Translations under genes and position numbers: made by a program | The notes under the pieces: model-generated | The model's database searches: none | Seen by the model: only the letters and a program-made list of their open reading frames with translations | Told to the model about the DNA's origin: nothing | Part shown: positions 1 to 7,900 of the stretch, piece by piece | Position numbering within the stretch: position 1 is the first letter of the stretch | Layout of the letters: each line of letters opens with the position of its first letter | Assembly: GCA_946062035.1 (NCBI GenBank) | Contig: CAMGTS010000024.1 | Location: 1-11,101, forward strand | Length of the DNA: 11,101 bases | Origin: an uncultured Bacteroidales bacterium | GTDB lineage: Bacteria; Bacteroidota; Bacteroidia; Bacteroidales; UBA932 | Direction: 5' to 3'

Positions 1-1
1 G

Positions 2-169
2 CAATGTGGAGGATGCATGGTTTCGTCACGGACGCTTTATAATAGGGTCAGCGGTCTGATTGACAGAGGATTCGCCGTCACTAATTACGGAATGGCAATA
101 GCCTATGTCTCAGGTCTTTTCAAAAAGCCGAGTTTCTATAGATTCATGCAGTTGATAGGTCTGCGATAA
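2..169 (+). CDS. hydF: [FeFe]-hydrogenase maturation GTPase HydF, C-terminal fragment
   Basis: Only the last 55 codons are present; the gene enters from the left edge in frame 2 and stops at TAA 167-169. The visible peptide holds a CGGCM motif (residues 2-6 of the fragment) and a TNYGMAIAYVSG stretch. Both are hallmarks of the HydF C-terminal cluster-binding domain, where the CxxC cysteines help bind a [4Fe-4S] cluster. In the family, HydF is a cytoplasmic GTPase and scaffold that assembles the diiron subcluster with HydE and HydG and transfers it to the hydrogenase apoprotein. The residue before the first Cys is Gln here, where several well-studied HydF proteins have His. The GTPase domain lies outside the window. 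The assignment rests on a short but distinctive C-terminus. The gene implies that the organism makes an [FeFe]-hydrogenase; no partner gene is visible. Confidence 0.82.
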   Translation, partial: QCGGCMVSSRTLYNRVSGLIDRGFAVTNYGMAIAYVSGLFKKPSFYRFMQLIGLR

Positions 170-203
170 AGGACGGACGGAGATAGTGTTCCGATGATCG
201 AAA

Positions 204-219
204 GTAACAGAAATGTTAC
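204..219. promoter_or_regulatory. Short dyad GTAACA-GAAA-TGTTAC
   Basis: A perfect 6-bp inverted repeat surrounds a GAAA tetraloop, 35 bp after the hydF stop and about 75 bp before the ppdK -7 box. No T-run follows it, so a classical terminator is unlikely. It could be a small RNA hairpin at the hydF 3' end or a protein-binding dyad. A 6-bp dyad can occur by chance in AT-rich DNA. Confidence 0.3.
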
Positions 220-266
220 ATTGCAAAATACTGAAATTCAGGGTTCTATAGAAAAGTTTTGGAAAC

Positions 267-300
267 TTGAAGATTATTCCATTTTTTCTATATAAATTTG
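267..300 (+). promoter_or_regulatory. Putative ppdK promoter (Bacteroidetes type)
   Basis: TAAATTTG at 293-300 matches the Bacteroidetes -7 consensus TAnnTTTG exactly. A weak -33-like TTG lies at 267-269, but its 23-nt spacer is slightly longer than the usual 19-21. Transcription would begin near 307, giving a leader of about 35 nt. The region is strongly AT-rich compared with the flanking genes. The -7 box sits inside the inverted repeat at 284-311. Confidence 0.6.
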
Positions 301-311
301 ATTATAGAAAA
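284..311. promoter_or_regulatory. Inverted repeat around the ppdK -7 box; possible operator
   Basis: TTTTCTATA at 284-292 and its exact reverse complement TATAGAAAA at 303-311 flank a 10-nt centre that contains the whole TAAATTTG box. A third copy of TATAGAAAA occurs upstream at 247-255. A repressor or activator bound here would cover the promoter and the predicted start site. The alternative is chance symmetry in AT-rich DNA, or a hairpin at the very 5' end of the transcript. No known regulator is recognised. Confidence 0.4.
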
Positions 312-341
312 TTATCAATAATCGTAATACATATTTAGAAA

Positions 342-3065
342 ATGGCTGATATTAAGCGAGTTTACCGCTTTGGCGGTGTTCATGCCGAGGGAAACGGCAA
401 CATGAGAAACGAACTTGGCGGAAAGGGTGCCAATCTTGCAGAGATGTGTCTGCTTGGTCTGCCTGTACCTGCCGGTTTCACAATTACAACTGACACTTGT
501 AACGAGTATTATGATCTTGGGTGCAATTTTCCTGAGGACTTGAAGGCTGATGTAGATGCCGCACTCAAAGCGACTGAGGAGACAATGGGTAGAAAATTCG
601 GAGACCCAAAGAATCCTCTCCTCGTTTCTTGCCGTTCCGGTGCAAGAAGCTCTATGCCGGGTATGATGGAGACTGTCCTTAACATCGGTCTGTGTACTGA
701 AACAATTCCGGGCCTTATCGAGGCTACTAAGAACCCGAGATTTGTTTACGATGCGTACCGTCGCCTCATTATGATGTATTCTGATGTCGTTATGGAGAAG
801 GCTGAGGGTATTGAACCTGAGGACGGTAACGGTATCAGAGTGCAGTTGGACAGAATGCTTGCAAAAGCGAAAAAAGATAAAGGTTACAATTCAGATACAG
901 ACCTTACGGCAGAGGATCTCAAAGTCCTTTGTGAGGACTTCAAGGTCAGAGTTCGTCAGGAGCTTGGCAAGCCTTTCCCTGATAATGCAATGGAGCAGCT
1001 TTGGGGTGGTATAGCGGCTGTATTCAAATCATGGAATGGTCGTCGTGCCGCAGCTTACAGAAGAATCGAGGGTATTCCTGACGATTGGGGTACGGCTGTT
1101 ACCGTTCAGTCAATGGTTTTCGGTAACATGGGTGACAATTCCGCTACAGGAGTGGCTTTCTCAAGAAACCCTGCGACCGGTGAGAACAAGTTCTATGGCG
1201 AGTGGCTTATCAACGCTCAGGGCGAGGATGTCGTTGCCGGTATCAGAACTCCTAATCCGCTTAATGAGGCTACCAAGAACGAGCATAATATGCACCTCCT
1301 TTCTTTGGAGAAGGCTATGCCTGAGGTTTATGCCCAGTTGAACGGTGTTCAGCAGAACCTTGAAAAGCACTTCCGCGATATGCAGGACCTTGAGTTTACT
1401 ATTCAGGACGGAAAACTCTGGATGCTCCAGTGCCGTGTCGGTAAGAGAACAGGTCTTGCAGCGTTGAATATGGCGATGGATATGCTCGCAGAGGGTCTTA
1501 TTGATGAGAAGACAGCTGTAATGAGAGTCGCACCTAAGCAGCTTGATGAGATACTTCACCCCGTATTGGATGCTGCCGCTGAAAAGAAGGCCAATCCTAT
1601 CGCTCAGGGTCTTCCGGCAGGTCCGGGCGGTTCTGTAGGTAAGATCGTCTTCACACCTGAGGCTGCAGTTCAGGCTGCCGCTAATGGCGAAAAGGTTATT
1701 CTTGTCAGAGAGGAGACAAACCCTGAAGATGTTGAGGGTATGCGTGCCGCAGATGGTCTTCTTACGGCAAGAGGCGGTATGACTTCTCATGCTGCTCTTG
1801 TAGCGAGAGGTTGGGGCAAGTGCTGTATCGTAGGTTGCGATGCGGTTCATATCAATATGCTTACCAAGACAATGACTATCGGCGAAAAGGCATATCAGGA
1901 GGGTGATATTTTCTCTCTGAACGGAAGTCGTGGTCTTGTATATGACCAGCCTATTGCAACGGTGAATGCAACTGAGAATGAGAATTTTGTGCAGTATATG
2001 AAGATTGTCGACAGATTCAGAGTTCTCGGCGTTAGAACTAACGCTGATAATCCTGATGACGCTAAGATGGCTTTGAATTTCGGCGCTGAGGGTATCGGTC
2101 TGTTCCGTATAGAGCACATGTTCTATGGAAAGAATTCTGAGCAACCGCTTTCTAAACTCAGAAAGATGATTCTTTCCAACACTGAGGCGGAGAGAAAACT
2201 TGCGCTTTCAGAGTTAGAGCCATACGTTAAGGAGTCTACTAAGGCCACTATGAAGGTTATGGATGGCAAACCTGTGACTTTCAGACTTTTGGATCCGCCT
2301 TTGCATGAGTTCGTACCTCAGTCTAAAGACAAGAGAGAAGAGCTTGCAAAAGAACTCAATATATCTTTGAAGGATGTTGAGAACAGAGGTGAGGCTCTTA
2401 TGGAGGTTAACCCTATGATGGGTCACCGCGGAGTACGACTTGGTATCACCTATCCTGAGGTTTCTGAGATGCAGTTCAGGGCTATTTTCAATGCGACCGT
2501 AGAGCTTATCAAAGAGGGACTCAATCCACAGCCTGAGATTATGATACCTGTTACAATCTCATATAAAGAGCTTGACAACCAGAAGAGTATCTGCGAGAAA
2601 GTTCATGACGAAGTTATGAAACAGACAGGTGTCGATGTCAAATATCTGTTCGGTACTATGATTGAGATACCTCGTGCCGCAATTATGGCGGATCAGATGG
2701 CTAAGACCGCCCAGTTCTTCTCATTCGGAACTAACGACCTTACACAGATGACATTCGGCTTCTCAAGAGACGATATAGGCTCATTCATGGGCGACTATCT
2801 CAGCAAGAAGATTCTTCCTGCAGATCCGTTCCAGACTTTGGATCAGGAATCAGTAGGCAAACTTGTTGAAATGGGTGTTAAGGGCGGACGCTCTACGAAC
2901 CAGACTTTGAAGTGCGGTGTCTGCGGTGAGCACGGTGGCGATCCTGCTTCTGTTGAGTTCCTTTACTCATTGGGAGTAAATTACGTCTCATGCTCTCCAT
3001 TCAGAGTACCTATCGCAAGATTAGCGGCGGCCCAGGCTGCGATAAAGCAATACGAGGCCAAATAA
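342..3065 (+). CDS. ppdK: Pyruvate, phosphate dikinase
   Basis: This cytoplasmic enzyme reversibly converts ATP, phosphate and pyruvate to AMP, pyrophosphate and PEP. In anaerobes it can run toward PEP for gluconeogenesis or toward pyruvate and ATP in glycolysis. The 907 aa form a full-length protein. The N-terminal ATP-grasp part carries GGKGANLAEM near residue 27 and CRSGARSSMPGMMETV near residue 97. The swivelling domain has the phosphohistidine motif GGMTSHAALVARG, with His483 as the phosphate carrier. The C-terminal PEP/pyruvate barrel shows GIGLFRIEHMF, MGHRGVRLG, the FGTNDLTQ motif (Asn798-Asp799) and CGVCGEHGGDP, where Cys861 aligns with the family's catalytic acid/base Cys. All key residues are intact. 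The ATG at 342 has an A-rich upstream sequence typical of Bacteroidetes. It appears monocistronic, with its own promoter before it and terminators after it. Confidence 0.97.
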   Translation: MADIKRVYRFGGVHAEGNGNMRNELGGKGANLAEMCLLGLPVPAGFTITTDTCNEYYDLGCNFPEDLKADVDAALKATEETMGRKFGDPKNPLLVSCRSGARSSMPGMMETVLNIGLCTETIPGLIEATKNPRFVYDAYRRLIMMYSDVVMEKAEGIEPEDGNGIRVQLDRMLAKAKKDKGYNSDTDLTAEDLKVLCEDFKVRVRQELGKPFPDNAMEQLWGGIAAVFKSWNGRRAAAYRRIEGIPDDWGTAVTVQSMVFGNMGDNSATGVAFSRNPATGENKFYGEWLINAQGEDVVAGIRTPNPLNEATKNEHNMHLLSLEKAMPEVYAQLNGVQQNLEKHFRDMQDLEFTIQDGKLWMLQCRVGKRTGLAALNMAMDMLAEGLIDEKTAVMRVAPKQLDEILHPVLDAAAEKKANPIAQGLPAGPGGSVGKIVFTPEAAVQAAANGEKVILVREETNPEDVEGMRAADGLLTARGGMTSHAALVARGWGKCCIVGCDAVHINMLTKTMTIGEKAYQEGDIFSLNGSRGLVYDQPIATVNATENENFVQYMKIVDRFRVLGVRTNADNPDDAKMALNFGAEGIGLFRIEHMFYGKNSEQPLSKLRKMILSNTEAERKLALSELEPYVKESTKATMKVMDGKPVTFRLLDPPLHEFVPQSKDKREELAKELNISLKDVENRGEALMEVNPMMGHRGVRLGITYPEVSEMQFRAIFNATVELIKEGLNPQPEIMIPVTISYKELDNQKSICEKVHDEVMKQTGVDVKYLFGTMIEIPRAAIMADQMAKTAQFFSFGTNDLTQMTFGFSRDDIGSFMGDYLSKKILPADPFQTLDQESVGKLVEMGVKGGRSTNQTLKCGVCGEHGGDPASVEFLYSLGVNYVSCSPFRVPIARLAAAQAAIKQYEAK

Positions 3066-3081
3066 CGCAACTTGCCTTATT

Positions 3082-3129
3082 ATAGGCGGTAGGCTCTTCG
3101 TAATCAGGAGTTTACCGCCTATCGTTTTT
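3082..3129 (+). terminator. Rho-independent terminator of ppdK
   Basis: ATAGGCGGTA (3082-3091) pairs perfectly with TACCGCCTAT (3113-3122). The stem continues inward through G-U and Watson-Crick pairs to about 3097/3107. A T5 run follows at 3125-3129. It begins 17 bp after the ppdK stop codon. Confidence 0.85.
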
Positions 3130-3149
3130 AATGTAAATCCGTACATCCT

Positions 3150-3182
3150 GCACATTATGCTGAGCGGAATGTGCCGTTTTTT
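3150..3182 (+). terminator. Second, backup terminator-like hairpin after ppdK
   Basis: GCACATT (3150-3156) pairs with AATGTGC (3168-3174) across an 11-nt loop. T6 follows at 3177-3182. It is weaker than the first hairpin and lies about 20 bp beyond it, so it may catch read-through from ppdK. Confidence 0.5.
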
Positions 3183-3232
3183 GACGGGAATGGTCAACGG
3201 TTTTGAAGCGGATGTTAGCCACGATGTTGACT

Positions 3233-3276
3233 AAAATGCAGTAAGGGCGACAAAATTATTTTGTCCGCCCTTACTG
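3233..3276 (-). terminator. Long hairpin terminator for the minus-strand phoH gene
   Basis: CAGTAAGGGCG at 3239-3249 pairs with CGCCCTTACTG at 3266-3276. The inner arms ACAAAA (3250-3255) and TTTTGT (3259-3264) extend this to a 17-bp stem with one bulged base (3265) and a 3-nt loop. Read on the minus strand, the stem is followed by CATTTT (the T4 run is at 3233-3236). It starts 29 bp past the phoH stop. Its stability suggests it could also stop transcription arriving from ppdK. Confidence 0.7.
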
Positions 3277-3305
3277 TATCTGAAAAAAGGTCGATTCTCT
3301 GTGAA

Positions 3306-4811
3306 TTAAAGTTTCTTACCGGCGAGGTCGCTGAGGCGGCTGCGCTCTCCCATTATCAGGTTGACGTGTTCGAAGAGTTTTTCTCCGTATAGTTTGTCGC
3401 TGATATGGGTCAGGCCGTTAGACCATTTGTCTAAGTAAGGCTGATCTATCTGCTGTACATCTCCTGTAAAGACGATCTTGGTTCCTTCTCCTGCACGGGT
3501 GATGATTGTCTTGACCTCGTGCGGCGTAAGGTTCTGAGCCTCATCTATAATAAAGTAAACCTTTGAGAGTGAGCGCCCTCTGATGTATGCAAGCGGAGTG
3601 ATCTCCAACTTCCTGTTGCGGAGCATATCCTCTATCTTGACGTTTTCCTTTGAGGAGATTCCGAAGTTCTTCTTGATTACGGCAAGATTGTCGTAGAGAG
3701 GCTGCATGAACGGGGCGATCTTCTCTTCGACGCTCCCTGGGATAAAGCCAAGTTCCTCATTCTTAAGGGCTATGACAGGTCTTGCGACCAAGATCTGATC
3801 GTATCTGTCGGCTTGGGCAAGCGCTCCCGCTATCGCAAGCAGTGTCTTTCCGGTGCCGGCTGTTCCTGTAAGTGAAACCAACTCAACATCCGGATTCATG
3901 ACAGCGTCAAGGGCGAAAACCTGTTCCTCATTGCGTGGAGTAATGCCATATTGTGTGCTCGGTAAAATCCTGACTATCTTGCCTATAGTCGCATCGTAAC
4001 GTGCAAGGAGGATGTTGTCTCTTATAGGATCTCTGTCTACTCCTCCGACTATATTCGCGAATTCCGTCTCATTGACATCCAATCCGGGGATATGTTTGGT
4101 GGTAATTCTAAACAATTGATTTGCCGCAGGTTTGTCTACTGAAAGCTCTTCAGGTAAGACTCCGTTACCGGCTATCAGACTATCTATCGCCTTGTTGGAA
4201 GCGTTGCTTATAAGGACTACCCTGTCGTAGTCCTGGTTGAATCTCTCTTCCTTGATATGGTCGTTCAGGTAATCCTGGGTGAACATACCCAAGGCTTTGG
4301 CTTTCATCCTGAGATTCACATCCTTGGTAACAAGGCAAACTATTTTGTCAGGGTTCTGGTCTCTGTACCACATTGCGGTAGAGAGGATTCTGTGGTCTGG
4401 TATATCGTTGGCGAAGCTGTCTTTATATTCATCAGAGAACGGGCGGTTTATTGAGATTGTTATAGTCCCCAAACCAGGGCCGAGAGGATAGGTGGTCTTA
4501 CCTTTTGAGACCAGCTGATCGGAAATCTCATCGGCTTTGCGCACAAATTCGCGGGCGTTGTAGTTGATTGTCCCGTCGCCTTTCTTGAACTTGTCAAGCT
4601 CCTCCATAACCGCAAGAGGCACGACAAGGTCGTTTTCCTGAAATTTGAATATCGAGCGCCAGTCATGAAGGATGACATTAGTGTCGAGGACAAAAATCTT
4701 AGGAAGTTTTGTCGGTGCGCTAATAACCTGCGCTAATCCAATGTTCCTCTCTTTTCCCTTCGAGGTGTTTGTTTTTCTGGACTTTCCGCGTCCCGTATAT
4801 TCTTTTTTCAT
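3306..4811 (-). CDS. PIN domain-PhoH family ATPase (PhoH2-like)
   Basis: This 501-aa two-domain protein begins with a basic, Lys/Arg-rich tail (residues 1-25). A PIN nuclease domain follows at about 37-190: it opens with FVLDTNVILHD and keeps the likely metal-binding acids Asp43, Glu71, Asp139 and Asp164. The C-terminal PhoH P-loop ATPase (about 275-490) has Walker A GTAGTGKT (Lys322), Walker B FIIDEAQN (Asp423-Glu424) and the TGDVQQID motif. Characterised PIN-PhoH proteins (mycobacterial PhoH2) couple ATP-dependent RNA unwinding to RNA cleavage; an RNA-processing role here is inferred from that. The catalytic residues appear intact and no signal peptide or membrane segment is visible, so it should be cytoplasmic. 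No small antitoxin-like ORF sits upstream: only a 147-bp spacer separates it from purL. The ATG at 4811 follows an A-rich stretch. Confidence 0.92.
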   Translation of the reverse strand: MKKEYTGRGKSRKTNTSKGKERNIGLAQVISAPTKLPKIFVLDTNVILHDWRSIFKFQENDLVVPLAVMEELDKFKKGDGTINYNAREFVRKADEISDQLVSKGKTTYPLGPGLGTITISINRPFSDEYKDSFANDIPDHRILSTAMWYRDQNPDKIVCLVTKDVNLRMKAKALGMFTQDYLNDHIKEERFNQDYDRVVLISNASNKAIDSLIAGNGVLPEELSVDKPAANQLFRITTKHIPGLDVNETEFANIVGGVDRDPIRDNILLARYDATIGKIVRILPSTQYGITPRNEEQVFALDAVMNPDVELVSLTGTAGTGKTLLAIAGALAQADRYDQILVARPVIALKNEELGFIPGSVEEKIAPFMQPLYDNLAVIKKNFGISSKENVKIEDMLRNRKLEITPLAYIRGRSLSKVYFIIDEAQNLTPHEVKTIITRAGEGTKIVFTGDVQQIDQPYLDKWSNGLTHISDKLYGEKLFEHVNLIMGERSRLSDLAGKKL

Positions 4812-4869
4812 TTGTTATAGATATTTTCCGTCATTAATGTATGCGTAGCCGTCTCAATAATGGAGAGAG

Positions 4870-4914
4870 AGCCTCGATCCGTGCTCCACAAGGAGGCAGA
4901 CACGCACCGAGGCT
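4870..4914 (-). terminator. Hairpin downstream of purL, possible terminator
   Basis: AGCCTCG (4870-4876) and CGAGGCT (4908-4914) form a 7-bp GC-rich stem. It continues as GTGC/GCAC (4881-4884 with 4903-4906) after an internal bulge. The hairpin starts about 45 bp after the purL stop. On the minus strand it is followed by a CT-rich run rather than a clean T-run, so termination is plausible but not certain. Without it, purL and phoH could be co-transcribed. Confidence 0.45.
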
Positions 4915-4958
4915 TCCTTCAAATTCTGTGCAAACTTTGGAGTTGCGGAAACTACCGG

Positions 4959-7900
4959 TTATTTGCGGCCCGCCTTTTTACAACACCAGTCGTATCCGTT
5001 CCTGAACAACTCTATCCAAGGGGTTACCTCCTCGTTGCGCCTGTCACTTGGGTAATATGCCCAGTTCCAAGGTCTTATACACCTTTCAGGATGTGGCATC
5101 AAAGCGAGATGGCGGCCATCTTTGCTGCATACGCCGGCAATCTTCTTAGGTGAGCCGTTAGGATTTGCAGGGTATTCGTTGTAGTTGTATGTAAGTGCGG
5201 TTTCAAGTTCGGAAGTGCCGTTAGGGAATGTGAATCTTCCTTCTCCATGCGCTACCCAAATACCCAATTTGCTGCCTGCCAAGCTCTTGAGAAGTATTGA
5301 CTTGGATTTGGCTATTTCGACTCCGACAAACTCGCTTTCGAATTTTCCCGATAGGTTGCGTGCCATCTTAGGTGAATACTCTCTCTTTGAAGGGGTTACA
5401 AGTCCTAATTCTGACATGAGCTGACATCCGTTGCAGACTCCGAGGCTTAAAGTATCCTTGCGGGCGTAGAATTTGTCAAGGCTCTCTTTCGCCTTTTCGT
5501 TGAATAAGAACGCTCCGGCCCAGCCCTTTGCGGAACCTAATGTATCGGCATTGGAGAATCCTCCTACGAATACCGCCATCTGAACATCGCTCAGGTCTTC
5601 CTTTCCGCTTGTAAGGTCTGTCATGTGAACATCCTTTACCCTGAATCCGGCCATATAGAGGCACCATGCCATCTCCCTGTCACCGTTGCTTCCCTGCTCT
5701 CTGATAATGGCTGCGATAGGGGCATCTTTTCTTTCTGGCGCTGAGGCTATTGTGATTCTGCCGTCAAACTTTTCAGGGAACTTGTACTTGAGTGGTTGGA
5801 GCTTGTAGTTCTTCATTCTCTCAGCGGCGATCTTGGCAGGTGTCTGCCTCTTTTCCATCAAATACGAGGTCTTGAACCAGACATCTCTGAGCTTGTCAAT
5901 GTCCAACTTGATCTTGTCAAGTACGACAATTTTTCTGTCAGGGATATAATGTCCGAGCTTGTGGAACTCAACGCCGCATGATTTTTCGAACTCCTTGAAA
6001 TTCTTGTCCGCAATTTGAAGAAGCACTCCCGGCTTTTCGGAGAACATGAAGTTCAGCAAAGGCAATTCTATATCGGTGAGTGAGATACCACCTTTCTTGT
6101 TGGCGAAGCACATTTCAAGAAGTGATGTGATCATACCACCTGATGAAATATCGTGCCCGGCGAGTATAAGTCCCTTGTTTACAAGTGTTTGTATTGTCTC
6201 AAAACATTCGGCGAAGTACTTTGTGTCTGTTACGTCAGGGGCTTTGTCACCGATCTTGTTCAGGCTCTGAGCGAATGCCGAGCCGCCAAGTTCATATCCG
6301 CATTTGGTAAACGGTATGTAGTAGATTCCGCTTTTTGCAACCGGCTGTAGGTTCGGATGAACTACATTGAAAATATCCGTAGCGGGTGCGGCGGCAGATA
6401 CGATGACGGTACCGGGCGCAAGAACCTTGTCGCCATTAGGGTAAGTCTGTGTCATGCTCATCGAATCCTTGCCGGTCGGGATGTTTATGCCGAGTTCGCA
6501 AGCGAAATCGCTGATCGCCTGTACCGCCTTATAGAGCCTTGCGTCTTCGCCCTTGTTGCGGCTCGGCCACATCCAGTTGGCACTGAGCGAAACGCCTTTG
6601 ATGCCATTCTTGAGAGGTGTCCATACGATATTTGTAAGCGCTTCCGCTACAGCGAGTCTTGAACCTGCCGCAGAGTCGATGAGTGCCGCTACAGGAGCGT
6701 GTCCTATTGAAGTCGCTATACCGTCTTTGGTATCATATCCTAAGGCTGTGACTCCCAAGTTGTTGAGAGGAAGCTGTATCTCTCCTGTGCACTGCTGGCA
6801 GGCAATCAATCCTGTTACCGAACGGTCGACTTTGTTGGTCAGCCAATCCTTGCATGCGACGCTCTCCAATTGAAGCACTTGCTTGAGATATTGTTCGAAT
6901 TTTTCAGGCTCTGCCTTGATCGGGCTGAACTTATATTCGCTTGTTACATCCTGCATATAAGTCTTCGGTGCGCTTCCGAACATATCGCTCATTTCCAAGT
7001 CAATAGCGGCTTTACCGCTCTTTTCGTCCTTCAGGGTGAAGCGGTGGTCGCCTGTAACTTCTCCTACTTCATAGAACGGAGCACGCTCCCTTTCAGCTAT
7101 TTCTTTGAGCATCGCAACATCTTTGTCGTGGAGCGCGAGTCCCATTCTCTCCTGGCTCTCGTTGCCGATAATTTCTTTGAGCGAGAGGGTCGGATCGCCT
7201 ATAGGGAGCTTACTGATATCAATTTTACCGCCCTCATCTTCAACCAATTCAGAGAAGCAGTTCAGGTGTCCGCCCGCACCGTGGTCATGAACTGAGATAA
7301 CGGGATTATTATCCATTTCAGCAAGGGCACGTATGGCATTGTAGTCGCGCTTCTGCATTTCAGGATTCGCTCTCTGGATTGCGTTCAACTCGATTGCGTT
7401 GCCGTATTGTCCTGTATTAACGGAACTTACGGCTCCACCACCCATTCCGATACGATAATTGTCACCTCCAAGAAGGACGATCTTGTCGCCCTTGACAGGG
7501 ACTTCCTTCATTGCGTCTGCCTTTTTTGCGTAGCCTACGCCGCCGGCAAGCATAATGACCTTGTCATAACCGAATTTAGGATTGTCTTTCTCTACACCTT
7601 TCTGTTTTTCAGCATGTTCGAATGTCAGAAGGCTTCCTGTGATGATAGGCTGACCGAACTTGTTTCCGAAATCGCTCGCACCGTCAGATGCCTTTGTAAG
7701 AATCTCCTGCGGACTCTGATACAGCCACTTACGAGGCTTGCCGCTCTCCCATTCCCTTTTCTGTTTCTCGAATCTCGGATAGCTTGTCATGTACACCGCC
7801 GTACCTGCGATAGGGAAACTTCCTTTTCCTCCTCCCATACGGTCTCTGATTTCGCCGCCCGTTCCTGTCGCGGCACCATTGAATGGCTCTACGGTTGTAG

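Noticed and set aside
1161..2144. 327-aa open frame on the minus strand inside ppdK
   Set aside because: It lies wholly antisense to a clearly coding ppdK with intact motifs. Its peptide has no recognisable domain and a composition typical of a shadow frame.
4860..5153. 97-aa plus-strand open frame across the purL 3' end
   Set aside because: It spans the hairpin at 4870-4914 and the conserved amidotransferase end of purL in antisense. No coding signature is seen.
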